Below are positions 1 through 6,658 of a DNA stretch of 64,000 nt, piece by piece. Each line of letters begins with the position of its first letter. Position 1 is the first letter of the stretch. Made by a program: the position numbers and the translations under genes. The stretch covers positions 1-64,000 of the IMG/VR virus record IMGVR_UViG_3300018875_000004; one strand, 5' to 3'. Source of the stretch: a virus. The notes beneath the pieces were generated by a model that saw only the letters and a program-made list of their open reading frames with translations, made no database searches and was not told the DNA's origin.

Positions 1-198
1 GTGCCTTTTACAGCCATTTCCGAGGGCTTCTCTGTGTTTGGATTCATGGATGCTGAAGTCGCCCTTAGCGATCGCGTAAACGATGGCATGGTGTCCTCGT
101 TCCAGGAGATGCTGCTGCAGGAGTCTCACAAGCCGATTCCAGCCGGCGCAGTTAAGGTCGTTACGCCACACGGTATTCGCACAAACATCATCGGGTAG
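1..198 (+). CDS. Partial hypothetical protein (C-terminal end)
   Basis: The reading frame is open from the first base and stops at a TAG at 196-198. Base 1 is GTG, but no ribosome binding site can be seen because the window starts there, so this is probably the last 65 residues of a gene beginning outside the window. No family was recognised. A GCCGTC/GACGGC hairpin follows the stop at about 203-217. The clamp gene lies 71 bp downstream on the same strand. Confidence 0.55.
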   Translation: MPFTAISEGFSVFGFMDAEVALSDRVNDGMVSSFQEMLLQESHKPIPAGAVKVVTPHGIRTNIIG

Positions 199-269
199 TT
201 GGCCGTCTGACGACGGCAAAGGCTTCTTGAAATATTAAAAACGAACCTATACCACAGGAGGTATTATAT

Positions 270-1601
270 ATGAAAACCATGGAAATGACGCATGACGCTC
301 AGCAAGAACAAGCCGCTGATTTGCAGATCGCAGACGCTGCAAGCAAAGAAAGCAAGATCACGATTAAAACATCCGCCCTGCTTAAAGCGGTGCAACGTGC
401 AGCATCTATTGTCAACCACGGACACTCTCTTGCTGTTCTCCAGAACGTTTACTTCTCGTATAGTGAAAGTGGCGTAACGCTGCGTGCCGCAAACGATCAC
501 TATTACATCGAGACGTATATCGCCCAGGAACATTGCGTATTGGAAGGCGAAGGACGTGACCTGCTGCTGCCAGCCAAGCGCTTCCTGGACATCATCAGCA
601 AACTGAGCGGCAGCAATACCACTCTGGTTGTCTCCGGCAAATCCGTTCGTATCAAATCCGGACGTGCGAAGATGGACATCACCAGCCTGGAAGCGGACGA
701 GTTCCCGGCATTCCCGACGATCAAAAAGGGCAAGTCGTTCGAGATCGATGCGCCTTCTCTGCTGCACATGTACACGGTGACGGAGTACGCAACATCTAAA
801 CTGCAAGACCAACCTGTACTCACCGGCGTATGCCATGACATTACCAAAAAGCAGTTCCGCTGCATTGCGACCGACCGCCACCGCTTCTCTCAGAACTACC
901 ATCCGACCGAAGTGGACTGCGAGGACATCCGCAGCAGCGTGCCGACTTCCACGATCAAAGAGGTCATGAAGCACCTGAAGACAGCTGACAATGTAACGCT
1001 GACTGTTGACGATAGCCATGTTATTTACAACCTGGGTGATGTGATCATCTTCTCCCGTGTTCTCGAAGGCAGCTACCCGGATACGGATAAGATCATTCCT
1101 GTATCTGCTGCAGCGACGATTACGATCCCGAACTCGGACTTCCTGGGCGCTGTGAAGCGTGCTGCGATCTTCCTTGACGAATCCGGTTCGTCTAAGATTA
1201 CCATCATGATTCACGGCAGCAACAACCAGATGCGCGTGCAAGCGGTAGACAGCGCGGACGGAACCATGTTGGAGGATATGACAACTGTCAAAGGAGAAGG
1301 CGACTTCGGTATTGCGACGATGAACGGTCGCTACCTGCTGGACGCACTCAGCAAGATTGCACCACAGTCCCATATTCAACTGAAAATCACGCCAAAAGCG
1401 CCGGTGGTCATCCGCGAGATGAACGCGCTCAATGGCGACGTGGCTGTTGTTGTTCCAGTCAAACACGCTAATGATAAGCTGACCGAGATCAACAACTTCA
1501 TGCCAAGCTACGATGAAGAAGTCGATCCGTTTGCAAAACAAGCGGAAAGCTACGCTGAGGAAGCGTCTGAAGCGAAAAACACAGAAGAAGATGCCGCATA
1601 A
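270..1601 (+). CDS. dnaN: DNA polymerase III sliding clamp (beta subunit)
   Basis: This protein of 443 residues matches bacterial beta clamps, the ring dimers that tether the replicative polymerase to DNA. The diagnostic LEGSYPDTDKIIP segment (about residues 266-278), which belongs to the second clamp fold, is present. The total length allows the usual three repeats, with an extra N-terminal tail of about 30 residues and an acidic C-terminal tail rich in Glu and Ala. The start is fixed by a strong AGGAGG at 256-261. A phage with its own clamp fits the DnaE polymerase at 21.3-25.9 kb. A new promoter with an operator follows directly, so the genes downstream look separately controlled. Bacterial clamps are about 370-380 residues, so the two tails are the main oddity. 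Confidence 0.93.
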   Translation: MKTMEMTHDAQQEQAADLQIADAASKESKITIKTSALLKAVQRAASIVNHGHSLAVLQNVYFSYSESGVTLRAANDHYYIETYIAQEHCVLEGEGRDLLLPAKRFLDIISKLSGSNTTLVVSGKSVRIKSGRAKMDITSLEADEFPAFPTIKKGKSFEIDAPSLLHMYTVTEYATSKLQDQPVLTGVCHDITKKQFRCIATDRHRFSQNYHPTEVDCEDIRSSVPTSTIKEVMKHLKTADNVTLTVDDSHVIYNLGDVIIFSRVLEGSYPDTDKIIPVSAAATITIPNSDFLGAVKRAAIFLDESGSSKITIMIHGSNNQMRVQAVDSADGTMLEDMTTVKGEGDFGIATMNGRYLLDALSKIAPQSHIQLKITPKAPVVIREMNALNGDVAVVVPVKHANDKLTEINNFMPSYDEEVDPFAKQAESYAEEASEAKNTEEDAA

Positions 1602-1623
1602 TCCATTTTTCTTAAAATAACTC

Positions 1624-1651
1624 TTGATTTTAGCTTGTAGCGTGTTATAAT
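1624..1651 (+). promoter_or_regulatory. Sigma-A-like promoter
   Basis: TTGATT at 1624-1629 and a perfect TATAAT at 1646-1651 are separated by 16 bp. The promoter faces the small genes from 1699 onwards and probably reads into the structured RNA region and the first tRNA. A palindromic operator starts 5 bp after the -10 box. Confidence 0.8.
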
Positions 1652-1656
1652 CAAAA

Positions 1657-1670
1657 TGTAACGCGTTACA
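1657..1670. promoter_or_regulatory. Palindromic operator, copy 1 (TGTAACGCGTTACA)
   Basis: A perfect 14-bp palindrome lies over the expected transcription start of the 1624-1651 promoter, the classic position for a repressor. The same sequence recurs ten more times in this window with changes mainly in the central bases. The protein that binds it is unknown. Confidence 0.75.
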
Positions 1671-1698
1671 AGCTCACACTATTAGGGAGCTGATAACT

Positions 1699-1914
1699 AT
1701 GGCAATGCCAATCGAACAACTCATGCAAAATACACCTGTACAAACTATCGTGCCAATCTTCGACTTTACCAATAAGCGGAGTGGAGACCAGGTTCAATGC
1801 GCAGACGGTCCGTATTCATTCGGGGAAAAAGTCTTCGTGGTTGAAAATGGAATGATCCAAAACGTATGGGCAGACGAAGAAGGCCAGATGGCTTTTGAAC
1901 TCGAAGGGATTTGA
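1699..1914 (+). CDS. Small hypothetical protein
   Basis: A 71-residue acidic protein, first gene behind the operator-controlled promoter at 1624-1670. GGGAGCT at 1684-1690 serves as the ribosome binding site. The middle holds a short stretch with alternating hydrophobic residues that could be a small beta domain. No family was recognised. The stop TGA overlaps the start of the next gene, so the two are probably translated together. Confidence 0.7.
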   Translation: MAMPIEQLMQNTPVQTIVPIFDFTNKRSGDQVQCADGPYSFGEKVFVVENGMIQNVWADEEGQMAFELEGI

Positions 1915-2156
1915 AGCGAATGACACCGGACGTTCAACGTTCGATCTTTGCAACTAACGCATTTGCATCGCAGTATCCGGAAGAGCATACAGCGCTTTGG
2001 CACCAGTTTGAAGAAGCTGTTCCTCAGCAGAAGCGATCCGGATACTACGGCGCAGACAACGCAGCTTACGTCAAATGGCTGCGCGAAACCAAACAACCCC
2101 TGTTCCTTTCCTTTTTGCAAGCGAGCATCGAGGGTAAACAGTTTGGACAACCATGA
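1911..2156 (+). CDS. Small hypothetical protein
   Basis: An 81-residue protein starting with TTG at 1911, overlapping the stop codon of the preceding gene by 4 bp; an in-frame ATG at 1920 is an alternative start. The sequence is rich in Gln, Ala and aromatic residues and looks helical. No family was recognised. It is the last coding gene before a long non-coding, highly folded region. Confidence 0.6.
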   Translation: MKRMTPDVQRSIFATNAFASQYPEEHTALWHQFEEAVPQQKRSGYYGADNAAYVKWLRETKQPLFLSFLQASIEGKQFGQP

Positions 2157-2749
2157 ATGATGCCGGGCAGGAGCCATCCTGTCACGCATGGAGCACATCA
2201 CCGCTGATTATTTATAATTGACCTGCGGAGGTAGGTGATGTGTTCCATGGGTAATCTTATCCCATTACCTATTGCAAGAATGTAATGCTGTGAGGCTGCT
2301 ACTACCGCAGGCTATAACCTGCTACAGTCAGATGGAATGCAGCCGTGCAGGGCCGCCACCTTGCACACATTCTTGCCTCTCATTCAGCGCACAAGTGTAC
2401 TGTCCCCCCGGTCTTAGAGGACAGCGGCTTGTAACAGAAACCGGTAAAGGAGCCGACCTTGTGCGTTGAATGAGGGTTTTGCATTAGCCTTTCCCCGTTC
2501 CCTCATCAAAAACTATGGAAGAGGCAGGTTACAGAGGTTCGCCTTCATGGAAACTCGCTTATTCGAGAGTAGGTCAGTAGGAGCTGCAGACCCGAAAGCC
2601 CAAAACGGTAAGTTTGTGGAAAGCAAAAACCAATCGATGTGACTATGCGCTGCATCGGCGTTGTTCAGAAGAGGATGTCAATCTCTGGCGAGTTTTCTGA
2701 ATCTGGACCGCGTACTACATAGCTTGCCGGCGATCTATCCCGGCATTGC
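2157..2749 (+). ncRNA. Large structured non-coding RNA region A
   Basis: About 590 bases without a convincing gene but with many perfect or near-perfect helices. A 16-bp stem pairs 2187-2202 with 2234-2249. A 10-bp stem pairs 2274-2283 with 2367-2376 and closes a branched domain holding hairpins at 2294-2344 (inner hairpin 2307-2322) and 2345-2366. A 17-bp stem pairs 2379-2395 with 2458-2474 and closes two hairpins (2400-2424 and 2425-2455) whose loops contain complementary CCGGT (2408-2412) and ACCGG (2440-2444), a likely kissing interaction. Further stems lie around 2551-2566, 2626-2656 and 2663-2697. It ends right before a tRNA. Size, phage setting and tRNA neighbour resemble the GOLLD and ROOL classes of large ornate phage RNAs; membership could not be tested. 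Region B shares one covarying helix. Confidence 0.7.
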
Positions 2750-2825
2750 GCTGGGATAGCTTAACGGTAGAGCGCTCGCAGCATCCAATTGCGAGAGATT
2801 AGAGGTTCGACTCCCGTTCCCAGCT
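2750..2825 (+). tRNA. Divergent tRNA with an enlarged anticodon loop
   Basis: A perfect 7-bp acceptor stem (GCTGGGA 2750-2756 with TCCCAGC 2818-2824), a 4-bp D stem with GG in the loop, a 5-bp anticodon stem (2775-2779 with 2791-2795), a TTCGACT T loop and a T discriminator identify a tRNA fold. No CCA is encoded. The loop between the anticodon stem arms is 11 bases (2780-2790) instead of 7. If A2780-T2790 and G2781-T2789 also pair, a 7-base loop with central TCC remains, suggesting glycine; reading T2784 as position 33 instead gives CCA, tryptophan. The T stem has two mismatches. Function and isotype are therefore uncertain. A 5' hairpin (CTATCCC 2734-2740) can also pair with GGGATAG 2753-2759. 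Confidence 0.6.
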
Positions 2826-2852
2826 TCAAAACAGACAATGGGGGAAATGGAC

Positions 2853-3512
2853 ATGAGCGAAATTTCAATGGTTACAGAAGAAGTTGTGGGTGTGAATTTT
2901 GGACTGGCGATCCGCACGTTCGATAAAGAAGCCGTACTGGATGCAGAAGGCGTCAGCGATCAACAGTTCCAGTCCGTAATCGACGGATTCTTCGCTAACC
3001 TGAATGGTGTAACGCCACCGCAAAGACCAGTATCTGAGGAGGGCATCAACGAAGCTCCGGCTGCAAAGCCTGAACCGCCTGTCGAAGCTGTTCCTAAAAA
3101 TACGTCTTATGAGCCTGCGGAAGCGAAGGCAGAAGTTAAGCAAGAACCGCAACTGCCGAAAGAGCAGACAGAAGACGAATATCACTACATTACAGAAGAT
3201 CGCGTGGGTCAACTTTCTAATGATGCACCTGATCACCTTAAAACAGGAATCAAAATCATCAACCATGTTGAGCACTTCAAAACCCGCTACGTATGTCCGA
3301 AATGCGAAAAAAAAGGTAGTCGCTATATTCCGGAAGGCGCTACGTCTACCGATTGTCACCATTGTATGACGACCATGCAAGTAAAGAAAGCTGTACCAGG
3401 AGTATACGGACTAGACAGAGACGCATTCGGCAACTTCTATGTTGCAGGTAGTCAAAAGCCGGTTAAAGTGGTTTCGGTTGATCAATACAAAAAATTGAAT
3501 AAACGTTCTTAA
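2853..3512 (+). CDS. Zinc-ribbon protein with a low-complexity middle
   Basis: A 219-residue protein. The N-terminal third is probably folded; the middle (about residues 60-115) is rich in Pro, Glu, Lys and Ala and looks disordered; the C-terminal part carries CPKC followed by CHHC about 25 residues later, a C4 zinc ribbon. Zinc ribbons commonly bind nucleic acid or RNA polymerase, but no specific role can be assigned. The ATG at 2853 is chosen because GGGGGAAA lies 6 bp upstream; in-frame ATGs at 2838 and 2847 are poorer. It follows the first tRNA by 27 bp and precedes the second, so it may share their transcript. Confidence 0.75.
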   Translation: MSEISMVTEEVVGVNFGLAIRTFDKEAVLDAEGVSDQQFQSVIDGFFANLNGVTPPQRPVSEEGINEAPAAKPEPPVEAVPKNTSYEPAEAKAEVKQEPQLPKEQTEDEYHYITEDRVGQLSNDAPDHLKTGIKIINHVEHFKTRYVCPKCEKKGSRYIPEGATSTDCHHCMTTMQVKKAVPGVYGLDRDAFGNFYVAGSQKPVKVVSVDQYKKLNKRS

Positions 3513-3528
3513 TATAATATGATATATT

Positions 3529-3550
3529 CTGCCTGGCTTCGGCCGGGCAG
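3529..3550 (+). other. C(TTCG)G hairpin before the second tRNA
   Basis: A 9-bp stem (3529-3537 with 3542-3550, one G-T pair) closed by an exceptionally stable C(UUCG)G tetraloop sits 6 bases before the 5' end of the second tRNA. There is no T run, so it is more likely a processing or stability element separating mRNA from tRNA than a terminator. Confidence 0.6.
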
Positions 3551-3556
3551 CATTAT

Positions 3557-3638
3557 GCAGAGGTAGCGAAGTGGCTTAACGCATGGGGCGCGCGCGATTT
3601 TTAACCCCATTTCGCAGGTTCAAATCCCGCCTTCTGCT
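3557..3638 (+). tRNA. tRNA-Lys(TTT)-like with a 16-base anticodon loop
   Basis: Acceptor GCAGAGG (3557-3563) pairs with CTTCTGC (3631-3637) with one G-T pair; the D arm has a 3-bp stem and the usual GG; the anticodon stem TGGGG/CCCCA (3584-3588 with 3605-3609) is perfect; the T arm has one A-C mismatch. Directly before the stem's 3' arm comes TTTTTAA, a normal 7-base lysine loop with anticodon TTT at 3600-3602, but nine extra bases, CGCGCGCGA (3589-3597), are inserted on the 5' side of the loop. No CCA is encoded; the discriminator is T. It could be a decayed tRNA, or a variant that escapes anticodon nucleases, which often target tRNA-Lys. The second idea is inference. Confidence 0.65.
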
Positions 3639-3662
3639 TATCTTTTTTAGGAGGTCTTCCTT

Positions 3663-3935
3663 ATGAATCCAGGTCAAGAAGTGTTTTGGGTGTCGCAATC
3701 TCAAGGAACAACTACGAAAAAGAGAGGCCGAGTAGTAGGAACTGTCGGAAGATCCAAGAGTGCATTTAATCTTCTCCCAGAGGGCTTGCCTAAATCTCGG
3801 ATCAAGTTTCAAGAGTTCAATCTTACAGGAACCCGTGTTATTGTCGAGGTGCCACGTGGTGGAAAAAGTAAACTTTCTGATTTTTATGCTCCATACGCAT
3901 CAATGATTAAACTTGTGGAAGACACTTCCGAGTGA
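3663..3935 (+). CDS. Small basic hypothetical protein
   Basis: A 90-residue protein with a Lys/Arg-rich first half (pI clearly basic) and a likely beta-rich core. AGGAGG at 3650-3655 fixes the ATG at 3663. It lies between the second tRNA and structured RNA region B. No family was recognised; a nucleic-acid role is possible from its charge but unproven. Confidence 0.7.
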   Translation: MNPGQEVFWVSQSQGTTTKKRGRVVGTVGRSKSAFNLLPEGLPKSRIKFQEFNLTGTRVIVEVPRGGKSKLSDFYAPYASMIKLVEDTSE

Positions 3936-4482
3936 TCGGAGCTTCCATTTAGCACACAAGTAAAGACCGTAGATCAGCCAGGAACCTCTGCAGATAGTGG
4001 AGTGACGCGGTGTTCGTCATTAAGCGATACTGTAGGCATGTGGCGCAAGCTGCTGTGAGTCCAATTGTTCTCTGGTGCATAAGCTTAAATTTGGGATCAG
4101 GTGCAACAAGTGCCAATGTGCAGGGTAGATTACCCGAATCGGTTGCTTTGAGTTTCCGCCAAGCGGATCGGATGAATGCTTGGACAGTTCGCTGTTCATG
4201 ACCGTGAAAAACACCTTTTATCTTATATACTCAAAGACCTGCAGCTTGTGTGTTAAATGGAGTATGTGGGGCAGATTAAGCTTCCATGGACAGGACGAGG
4301 GTAGAGCTGACAAACATTTAACAGGTAGGTTCTTCAGGCATCGAGCAGGTGGGTGCCTGAAGACTATCATTAAATTCCTACAGTGCCGAAAGGCCATGGT
4401 TTGTTGTCCCTAACGTAAACGATCCGAAGCTCACAGGTGATCTGCAGCCGGATAAGCGGTAAAGACCGGCACAATTTATTTC
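3936..4482 (+). ncRNA. Large structured non-coding RNA region B
   Basis: About 550 bases without a credible gene. An 18-bp long-range stem pairs 3943-3960 with 4244-4261, enclosing hairpins at 4003-4019, 4123-4135, 4155-4167 and 4182-4197. Downstream lies a second domain: ACAAAC 4310-4315 with GTTTGT 4399-4404, GTAGG 4325-4329 with CCTAC 4377-4381, and a 9-bp CTTCAGGCA/TGCCTGAAG hairpin (4332-4340 with 4354-4362). A GCC-GAAA-GGC hairpin (4385-4394) has a GNRA tetraloop, and GCCGG/CCGGC (4448-4470) closes the end. The long stem is a covarying relative of the 17-bp stem in region A. The region ends at the AGGAGGG of the next gene. It is probably a second copy or relative of the same class of large phage RNA. 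Confidence 0.7.
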
Positions 4483-4494
4483 AGGAGGGCGTCT

Positions 4495-4791
4495 ATGAAC
4501 ATCAAACTGCGTAACGGGAAGGAAGCTGTATATAAATCGTCCAGGGAAACCCGGATTCCTGATATGGGTATTGATGATATGACGGAAGTTCACTCCTACC
4601 ACATTCCATGCCCTGTATGTGACCACAGCGAAGAGAACATCGCGGTGTCTCAGGATGGAATCGTGTTTCTTAACAACCAGATTATTTGTCGGTTCTGCGG
4701 AGTCTTCTTCCGGCCAGTGATAGACCCTGATTTTATTAAGCAAAAGCGCACATTGCGTGATATACTGTTATCCAACGAAGCCGGCCAATGA
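4495..4791 (+). CDS. Zinc-ribbon hypothetical protein
   Basis: A 98-residue protein with CPVC at about residues 39-42 and CRFC at about 65-68, which together make a C4 zinc ribbon in the centre. AGGAGGG at 4483-4489 fixes the start. It follows structured RNA region B with no gap, so the RNA could also act as its 5' leader. A weak terminator hairpin overlaps its stop codon. No specific function is assigned. Confidence 0.72.
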   Translation: MNIKLRNGKEAVYKSSRETRIPDMGIDDMTEVHSYHIPCPVCDHSEENIAVSQDGIVFLNNQIICRFCGVFFRPVIDPDFIKQKRTLRDILLSNEAGQ

Positions 4792-4803
4792 GTCGGCTTT
4801 TAT
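4779..4803 (+). terminator. Weak hairpin terminator
   Basis: AGCCG (4779-4783) pairs with CGGCT (4794-4798) followed by TTTATT. The stem is short and overlaps the end of the preceding gene, so termination is probably partial. Confidence 0.4.
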
Positions 4804-4825
4804 TAATTTGCAAAGGGGATTTTCC

Positions 4826-5158
4826 ATGACTAACCAAAAAATCATTGCAAAATTGCAAAAGAAGTATCAAAATGTAGAGGTCAGAGTTTTGGAGCAATCC
4901 GAGGCTGATGATCGTGTAGATGTTGTCGGCCTGATTTATCAGAAGAATGGGCTGCCGAGCAAACCCAGCCCCGGCTTGCTTGAAGTGAACAAAATCTGGG
5001 ATCCAAACGGAGACCGTCCGACAGGATTCTTGATCTTCGATTCATTCGAGAGAGAAGACGGCGTTGTCATGTCTATTATGGTATCGATAGACTGGTTGGA
5101 CACCATCTCAAGCCGCAAGCCGTACCTTGAAAAGTGGAAAGCTGACTTCGTGCAATAG
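4826..5158 (+). CDS. Hypothetical protein
   Basis: A 110-residue protein starting at ATG 4826 behind AAAGGGGA (4812-4819). A longer in-frame extension begins at 4757 but has no ribosome binding site and overlaps the previous gene. The sequence alternates charged and hydrophobic residues and looks like a small alpha/beta domain. No family was recognised. Confidence 0.7.
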   Translation: MTNQKIIAKLQKKYQNVEVRVLEQSEADDRVDVVGLIYQKNGLPSKPSPGLLEVNKIWDPNGDRPTGFLIFDSFEREDGVVMSIMVSIDWLDTISSRKPYLEKWKADFVQ

Positions 5159-5172
5159 GAGGCCCACAGCAT

Positions 5173-5430
5173 ATGGATTTATTCGATTTTGCAAAAGAGC
5201 AGCAAGCTGCCGCAGCACCCGATCCGGAGTTCTACAAACCGGAGGCCGGACACCGTGTTATGGTGCCGTCGATCGGGCAAACCGGCGTAATTGATTATAT
5301 TGATCAGCGGACACTATTCGTTAATGAATACTTTCCAATCCAGGTCATTCTGGACAAACCATACGATGATTCCACGATGATTCGGACCAATCTCCGAGAT
5401 ATACAGAAGGAGGGAGAGTATGACAATTGA
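5173..5430 (+). CDS. Hypothetical protein
   Basis: An 85-residue protein preceded by AGGAGG at 5158-5163. The second half has the look of a small beta-barrel (repeated V/I-x-V/I with Gly and Asp turns). Its end overlaps the start of the next small gene by 11 bp, indicating coupled translation. No family was recognised. Confidence 0.7.
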   Translation: MDLFDFAKEQQAAAAPDPEFYKPEAGHRVMVPSIGQTGVIDYIDQRTLFVNEYFPIQVILDKPYDDSTMIRTNLRDIQKEGEYDN

Positions 5431-5560
5431 TTATATGCTTAAAGCTGTGCGCCAGTCAGGCAAGCACGGTGCTGTCCAATCTTATCTTCGCAACAGGCTA
5501 GGATTGGATCAAGTAGACAATGCCGCACGGATGCGAGCATTTTTAAGAAACAAAAAATAA
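5420..5560 (+). CDS. Very small basic protein
   Basis: A 46-residue, Arg/Lys-rich, probably helical protein in a frame overlapping the preceding gene by 11 bp. GGAGGGAG lies immediately upstream (5409-5416), tight but usable. It sits just before the receptor-peptide cassette and may belong to the same transcript. No family was recognised. Confidence 0.55.
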   Translation: MTIDYMLKAVRQSGKHGAVQSYLRNRLGLDQVDNAARMRAFLRNKK

Positions 5561-5592
5561 AGGAACAGTCTCAGGAGGAGAAGACACGAATC

Positions 5593-6426
5593 ATGCTTAA
5601 ACATTTAGAAGCCAGTGATTTGGATGCACTAATCAGTCAGCTCAAGAATACTTTTTCATTTGAAGATTGGAATAAGATACTTGTACTTTCAGATCAATTG
5701 ATAAAGTCGGTCGAAGTCATCCGGAATATATCAAAAATCACAGGTGTCCAGTTTGGTCAAGCCGAAAAAAGCCTGATGTATTATTATGGGTTTGCTTATA
5801 TGGCTGCCGGCACCGCTTATCAAAAGAAAGGCCTCTATGTTGAAGCAAGAGAGTGGATTCTCAAATACGGTGACTGGTCCTGGGTCGTTGATCCACAGTC
5901 GGAAGATTGCACCTGGATGGATTACTGGACACGTATCTCCGAAATCAATCTTGTCGTCATCGATCTCTTGATGGGCAAGCCTGATGCTTTGCGGCAGATC
6001 GTGGACTACATGTTCGCTCATCCGGAAGATGCTTTGGCTGGAATGATCACGATCCTTGAAGCTGCCAACCAAAACAACCTTAATGTCGATGCGGTCTTGG
6101 CAGAAATACCCTCTGACTTTTGGAAGAATGACGCCAGCGATGGCGTAGTCAACATGTCTTACCAGTACAAGTTCTTCTATCAGCTATCCCTATACGAACT
6201 GAAACGTAACTCGTTACATTTTAGTTTAGGTAACATCTTGCAAGCGATGAGATTAGCTGATAAAATGAAGAACGTGGAAGACTTTAGGGCATGTATTGAT
6301 GTCTACGAATCCCTTAAAGAGCAAGCAACTCCACAACAAGAGAAAGAATACAAACATATCTTAAAGGGAGCGATTAGACATGAAGAAATGGTTGCTGTCA
6401 GCATTGCTGGCATTCGGAGTACTTAG
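5593..6426 (+). CDS. TPR-like peptide receptor (RRNPP-like, putative)
   Basis: A 277-residue, almost fully helical protein with helix-pair periodicity typical of tetratricopeptide repeats, including an AYMAAGTAYQKKGLYVEA-like TPR segment near residues 65-85. It is followed, with a 47-bp overlap in another frame, by a gene for a short secreted pre-peptide. This arrangement is the signature of Rap-Phr, Alo and related peptide-sensing cassettes of Bacillota. It is shorter than Rap or AimR proteins (about 370-390 residues), and no N-terminal helix-turn-helix is evident, so it would act by binding a protein rather than DNA, or through another regulator. AGGAGGAG at 5574-5581 supports the ATG at 5593. 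It contains an internal promoter and a copy of the phage operator. Confidence 0.65.
   Translation: MLKHLEASDLDALISQLKNTFSFEDWNKILVLSDQLIKSVEVIRNISKITGVQFGQAEKSLMYYYGFAYMAAGTAYQKKGLYVEAREWILKYGDWSWVVDPQSEDCTWMDYWTRISEINLVVIDLLMGKPDALRQIVDYMFAHPEDALAGMITILEAANQNNLNVDAVLAEIPSDFWKNDASDGVVNMSYQYKFFYQLSLYELKRNSLHFSLGNILQAMRLADKMKNVEDFRACIDVYESLKEQATPQQEKEYKHILKGAIRHEEMVAVSIAGIRST
6205..6218. promoter_or_regulatory. Palindromic operator, copy 2 (inside receptor gene)
   Basis: CGTAACTCGTTACA matches the TGTAAYnnRTTACA consensus except for its first base. It lies 20 bp upstream of an internal promoter that faces the peptide gene, a position suited to control of peptide expression. Being inside coding sequence, chance cannot be excluded. 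Confidence 0.5.
6238..6266 (+). promoter_or_regulatory. Internal promoter for the peptide gene
   Basis: TTGCAA at 6238-6243 and TAAAAT at 6261-6266 with an optimal 17-bp spacer lie inside the receptor gene, about 115 bp upstream of the peptide start. Phr-type peptide genes are known to have their own promoter within the upstream receptor gene. Confidence 0.6.
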
Positions 6427-6535
6427 TGTAACTGCAGGTGCGGTAAGCGCTGCTGAACTGGAGAAGCCGGTTTCGCCAGTTGCTTCGGGTGAAGATCAAA
6501 TCATCAAACCTCTGAACTTTGGCTGGGGCGCATAA
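6380..6535 (+). CDS. Secreted pre-peptide (Phr/AimP/Alo-like signal precursor)
   Basis: A 51-residue protein too short for most gene finders. Residues 1-24 form a textbook signal peptide: KK near the N-terminus, a hydrophobic core LLSALLAFGVL and an AVSA cleavage site. A short pro-region follows, and the C-terminus ends in KPLNFGWGA. In Phr and Alo systems the mature signal is the last five to ten residues, which here would be around NFGWGA. AAAGGGAG at 6363-6370 gives a good ribosome binding site. It overlaps the receptor gene by 47 bp and has its own internal promoter. The exported peptide would be trimmed outside and re-imported by the host oligopeptide permease. The exact mature sequence is inference. 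Confidence 0.7.
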   Translation: MKKWLLSALLAFGVLSVTAGAVSAAELEKPVSPVASGEDQIIKPLNFGWGA

Positions 6536-6658
6536 ATAAAAAGAGTAGCCCCGGGTGCAACCAGGACTATTCAGACGCATCAAAATCATATTGGCATTCT
6601 CTTCAAAGAGGCGTATCTATCGGCGATTACCGTTAGAACAACAATAATATCTAAAAAA

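Noticed and set aside
1657-1670. Host catabolite (cre) site
   Set aside because: The cre consensus needs CG in the centre; these palindromes have GC, GT or AC there, and they recur at phage promoters.
2238-2285. A 15-codon leader peptide behind GGAGGT
   Set aside because: The binding site and start lie inside a 16-bp stem of structured region A, and the frame is too short to support without more evidence.
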